Of a stretch of DNA of 26,496 nucleotides, positions 24,701 to 26,496 are shown one piece after another. The DNA is from Baffinella frigidus. Lineage: Eukaryota; Cryptophyceae; Cryptomonadales; Baffinellaceae. The position numbers were made by a program, and so were the translations under genes. Positions within the stretch are counted from its first letter, which is position 1. Each line of letters begins with the position of its first letter. The notes beneath the pieces are model-generated. The model ran no database searches, was not told the origin of the DNA, and saw nothing but the letters and a program-made list of their open reading frames with translations. The stretch covers positions 29,385 to 55,880 of the forward strand of contig MU646562.1 in NCBI GenBank assembly GCA_026770585.1. The letters run 5' to 3'.

Positions 24701-25716
24701 TGGTACTAATCAAGAATTTCTCGGTACAAGGACATGTTATGAACCGACATTTCGACCAGAGTTCTTGTCCAAATTTCCTGCGGAGCCCTCCGTGTGGTGC
24801 AGCAATCAGGCACCATTTACCCACACCCTGCAACTCCTACGTACCACATGGTGCATCTCCTCAAAGCTAACAAAGAATGAGTGGCCAGTAGGCTCATACA
24901 CCGTACCGTAGGGCCCTGGGACTTGCCTAGGACCTCTTGGGGGTCTATTTTGACCCCCTGGCCACTTGAAAGATACGCCTACTTAGACATGCACGTCTTC
25001 CCGTGGTGTTTGTGATTCCCCCCCCTCACCCCTCCAGACGCGCCCCACCATACACCATAACCAATAATCCGTAACCCATAACCCATAACCCATAACCCAT
25101 AACCCATAACCCATAACCCATAACCCATAACCCATAACCTACAACAAATAACAAATAACAAATAACAAATAACAAATAACCCCCCCCGGGCAGTAGGAGC
25201 GGTTCTCAGACGGGTGCTGGATCACCCATAAGTAGACATTCCGTAGGACCCTGCGGTAGGAAATCCCTAGGGGCCTAGGAATCTAGGTGATCAAGACCCT
25301 CGCCACCTCACGCGCGACCTCCCCTACATCCTCACCCCTCACCCCGAATACATAACCCGCAACCCCGAATCCCTAGAACCCCTAGAACCCCTGGTACCCC
25401 TGGTACCGAATACCGAATACTTATCACCGAATACCTAAAACCTTATACCTAATACCTAAAACCTAATACCTAAGCCCTCAACCCCCCGGCAGTTGGAGCG
25501 GTTCTCAGATGGGTGTTTGGTGATCAAGATGTGCCACATCGTCATACCTAATGCCAAATACCTCAACTCTAAACCCTAAACCCTAAACGCTCAACGAGCA
25601 GTTCGAGCGGTTATCGGACGGGTGCCTGGTGATCAAGATGTGGCAGATCGACCCAGCCAACCCCGGGAAGCAGTTCCGCTTCTCGATCCGCCTCAACGAG
25701 GACGAGTCGTACAACG
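21660..25716 (+). CDS. SPC25: kinetochore protein Spc25, split gene, 3' end outside window
   Basis: Five exons (21660-21786, 22015-22080, 22312-22458, 23592-23680, 25602-25716) give 181 codons plus one base with unbroken phases (1,1,1,0,1) and GT-AG borders. Spc25 is one of four Ndc80-complex subunits; with Spc24 it forms the kinetochore-side globular head after a long coiled coil. Residues 1-64 are helical, 65-113 are a Glu/Lys/Leu-rich coiled coil, and MYQNRLGLK (135-143) matches YKDRLGL of animal Spc25. From there KFERLSDGCL and WQIDPANPGKQFRFSIRLNE align without gaps to the human protein as I recall it (IDPKNP, FMFSLHLNE). The human protein is ~224 residues, so ~40 are missing, beyond 26496. 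Introns 3 and 4 are full of foldback elements. Confidence 0.85.
22015..22080 (+). CDS. SPC25: Spc25 exon 2
   Basis: After ctgtttgcag; encodes WTDELKKKEKEASADFKTLT then I, very Lys/Glu-rich, and ends at g|gtgaga, a strong donor. Phase 1 on both sides. The intron before it is 228 nt. Confidence 0.8.
22312..22458 (+). CDS. SPC25: Spc25 exon 3, coiled coil
   Basis: After gcccctgcag; encodes ELNKHQEVLQDMKQDNVALE then KENASLPVELASLEFKVKEE and LELVKLQQA, with hydrophobic residues at 3-4 spacing. One proline interrupts it. Ends at g|gtatca, phase 1. The intron before it is 231 nt. Confidence 0.85.
23309..23470. mobile_element. family C foldback, copy 6, in Spc25 intron 3
   Basis: Ends ccacacagcggacttccaag and ttggtaggccggtgcgcgg. 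Same sense as 8495, opposite to the copies at 18517 and 23780. Hairpin ggcccgattcggggc near 23429-23443 has one mismatch. Confidence 0.85.
23474..23512 (+). pseudogene. echo of the Spc25 exon 4 start
   Basis: gtcctgcagcgctggacact then cgacgcggg copies gtcccgcagcgctggacgcg at the real exon 4 border (23583-23602), acceptor AG included. It breaks down after ~25 bp. Confidence 0.65.
23592..23680 (+). CDS. SPC25: Spc25 exon 4
   Basis: Acceptor cccgcag at 23585-23591. Encodes ALDASNLNNTDTTHCLEGGH then EMYQNRLGLK, ends in phase 0 at aag|gtgcat. The second half is clear Spc25; the first half is not heptad-like, so the start is slightly less certain. Confidence 0.75.
23780..23942. mobile_element. family C foldback, copy 7, in Spc25 intron 4
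   Basis: Ends ccacaaagcgggcttccaag and cttcgaagtccgctgtgtg. Inverted with respect to 23309-23470 and closely similar along its whole length. Hairpin ggcccaaatcgggcc at 23808-23822. Confidence 0.85.
24200..24340 (-). mobile_element. retroposon-like (GAA)n-tailed repeat, copy 3, in Spc25 intron 4
   Basis: agtattctctctctagtgtc, the TTC run (24230-24250), ctctcgatacaggtcctaaa, tgaggcccttgagccttgag, ttgagtgatacaaaagtcca and gaaacggacccgcctc. It shares 3' flanking text with 10312-10350. Confidence 0.65.
24446..24515. repeat. CTAGGCATTTCCTACCGCAGGGTCC repeat, copy 1
   Basis: ccaaattcctaggcatttcc and ctaccgcagggtcctacgga then atgttgacttatg: reverse complement of segments at 25227-25285 and 25970-26032 (cataagtagacattccgtag, gaccctgcggtaggaaatcc, ctaggggcctaggaat). 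Confidence 0.6.
24878..24975. mobile_element. family A foldback, copy 5
   Basis: Left end atgagtggccagtaggctca (outer bases lost), right end ctggccacttgaaagata. Subterminal hairpin gggggtc...gaccccc at 24939-24958. In Spc25 intron 4. Confidence 0.7.
25064..25180. repeat. CCCATAA minisatellite and AACAAAT array
   Basis: About nine copies of acccataac, then five of aacaaat. Imperfect CCTAAAAC and GAATAC heptamers follow at 25330-25480. Confidence 0.9.
25187..25227 (+). pseudogene. echo 1 of Spc25 exon 5 start
   Basis: ccgggcagtaggagcggttc then tcagacgggtgctgg corresponds to the real gagcagttcgagcggttatc then ggacgggtgcctgg, acceptor CAG included. It has a stop at the second codon. Confidence 0.7.
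25485..25541 (+). pseudogene. echo 2 of Spc25 exon 5 start
   Basis: ggcagttggagcggttctca then gatgggtgtttggtgatcaa and gatgtgccacatcg. After CAG it reads out of frame unless the acceptor shifts by one base; read as LERFSDGCLVIKMCHI it is a good copy of FERLSDGCLVIKMWQI. Ends after ~55 bp. Confidence 0.8.
25602..25716 (+). CDS. SPC25: Spc25 exon 5, globular domain
   Basis: Acceptor cgagcag (25595-25601), preceded by a ccctaaaccctaaac tract. Encodes FERLSDGCLVIKMWQIDPAN then PGKQFRFSIRLNEDESYN, phase 0 to phase 1, donor g|gtatgc. IDPxNP and F.FS..LNE are the Spc25 RWD signatures. Confidence 0.85.
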
Positions 25717-26101
25717 GTATGCGCCACGCCGTCCACGCCACCCGCCTCCAGGGGAACCGACGCCTTATCCGCGTCTAGTCTCACGGCGTTGACTTAACTT
25801 TCAAGCGATTTCCCCTGAAAGGTGTGGAAAGTGAATGTTTCGAGCCCTCTGGCGCTCACTCAACCGCTCCAACCGCCACCCAAAACGCACCAGCTTAGCT
25901 GCTACCACGCAAGATTGCAGGTCTGACTAACCACAATCTTATCGCCGATTCGGCCATCGCGAAAGTTCATAAGTAAACATTCCGTAGGATCCTACGGTAG
26001 GAAATCCCTAGGGGCCTAGGAATTTCCTATGGGGGGTGAATAGATGGCGAGGTGAGCCCTGCAATCGTGCGTGGTAGGAGCTCATTCTGGCAGGTGCTTT
26101 G

Positions 26102-26126
26102 GGGGGCAGTTGGAGCGGGTTAGTGA
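26102..26126 (+). pseudogene. echo 3 of Spc25 exon 5 start (short)
   Basis: gggggcagttggagcgggtt matches echo 2 and the real border for about 20 bp only. Confidence 0.45.
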
Positions 26127-26131
26127 GCTAA

Positions 26132-26242
26132 CTTCTTCTTCTTCTTCTTTATCACTCTCGATACTGGTCCTAGGTAGGCCGGCCCTTAAGCCTTGAGTTG
26201 AGTGATACAAACGTCTATGAGCCTTAAGAAACGGGCCCGCCT
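26132..26242 (-). mobile_element. retroposon-like (GAA)n-tailed repeat, copy 4
   Basis: TTC run, then atcactctcgatactggtcc, ccttaagccttgagttgagt, gatacaaacgtctatgagcc and ttaagaaacgggcccgcctc. A fragment (gccttgagttgagtgataca aaagtc) is repeated at 26262-26289 within a short hairpin. Confidence 0.65.
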
Positions 26243-26320
26243 CGGAAACGTGACAGAGGCCAAGCCTTGAGTTGAGTGATACAAAAGTCGACGCGGCTTG
26301 GCCTTGAGTGAGCAGAGCCC

Positions 26321-26353
26321 GCGCGGCAGTTCCACGTCTCGGTCCGCATCAAC
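26321..26353 (+). pseudogene. echo of the middle of Spc25 exon 5
   Basis: ggcagttccacgtctcggtc then cgcatcaac, translating as RQFHVSVRIN, copies KQFRFSIRLN of exon 5. Unlike the other echoes it starts inside the exon. Confidence 0.6.
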
Positions 26354-26496
26354 AACAATATCTATTGCGTTGCCTGTAAATCTATTGTATAACTCGTAAA
26401 TCTATTGTGTGGCGGCTCGTTCACTACTGCGCTTTTTGGGACCCGTTACCGGTTTCGTGGGGTCGGTTGCAACGCTTTTGGGATCAGTTTGGGGGG

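Larger units (their letters stand above)
25717..26496 (+). other. Spc25 intron 5 (partial)
   Basis: From the donor at 25717 to the window end. It contains exon 5 echoes (26102, 26321), the repeat at 25970-26032 and the fourth retroposon copy. The terminal exon was not found. Confidence 0.6.

Noticed and set aside
1-26496. tRNA, rRNA or other structured RNA genes
   Set aside because: I saw no cloverleaf with a GGTTCGAATCC-type arm and no rRNA core motif. The many hairpins belong to repeated elements.

Overview
This is a repeat-dense, gene-poor window of a nuclear eukaryotic genome (GC-rich, a run of Ns at 13197-13836). GT-AG introns, tracts of TTTAGGG/TTCAGGG-type satellite, many small foldback elements and no bacterial-style operon point to a eukaryote with a large, transposon-loaded genome. 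An alga or other protist is my best guess. Tandem ORFs such as the GFRVQG-type reading frame at 14599-14877 remind me of large cryptophyte assemblies, but that is recollection and I do not assign a species.

Two genes can be recognised, arranged head to head around 21321-21659. On the + strand, from 21660 to beyond the right edge, lies a split gene for the kinetochore protein Spc25: five exons with consistent splice phases encode a start, a coiled-coil stalk and most of the C-terminal RWD-type domain, and the last exon(s) are outside the window. On the - strand, from about 21320 leftwards, lies a DUF676 / ROG1-FAM135-like serine lipase: two adjacent exons carry the HGF oxyanion segment, the GNSLGG nucleophile elbow and the AAPHLG strand. 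A third exon, 9.7 kb further on (10960-11071), carries the RVLYGN...DPA segment of the same fold. The piece linking them was not found and may be in the N gap or lost to misassembly.

Everything else is mobile or repetitive DNA. I distinguish several short foldback (MITE-like) families by their ends: A (TATCCCTTAAGTGGCGAG), B (CTAACGCCAGCG), C (CCACACAGCGGRCTTCCAAGG), D (CCACTCGAGGCT), E (CCACGCCAGAGT), F (CATCTCGAAAGATAACTGA), G (CCACACGGTGGGCTTCGAGG), H (TACAGGGGTACCTCGCTCAT), an AAAATTACTACAC-core family and several single-copy foldbacks. A retroposon-like family ends in AATAAA(GAA)n. Minisatellites and CT/GA microsatellites fill much of the rest. No transposase was seen, so all of these look non-autonomous.

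Two patterns stand out. First, in families A, C, D and E the copies keep a hairpin at the same place while its sequence changes: both arms differ from copy to copy but remain complementary. Second, the real exons are surrounded by short degraded copies ('echoes') of their own exon-intron junctions, for both the Spc25 gene and the lipase gene. In addition, exon 4 of Spc25 sits between two inverted copies of family C, a layout that could loop out the exon.

Regions: 1-1160 possible exon and foldbacks H and A; 1160-2740 dispersed repeats and microsatellite; 2741-4800 families B, C, G, the ACTACAC core, E and poly-C repeats; 4800-8300 minisatellites, families F, B and E and telomere-like tracts; 8300-10400 families C, D and A and the retroposon; 10400-12230 lipase exon with its echoes; 12400-13196 families; 13197-13836 gap; 13837-19960 foldbacks and satellites; 20000-21320 lipase 5' exons; 21660-26496 Spc25 with repeat-filled introns.
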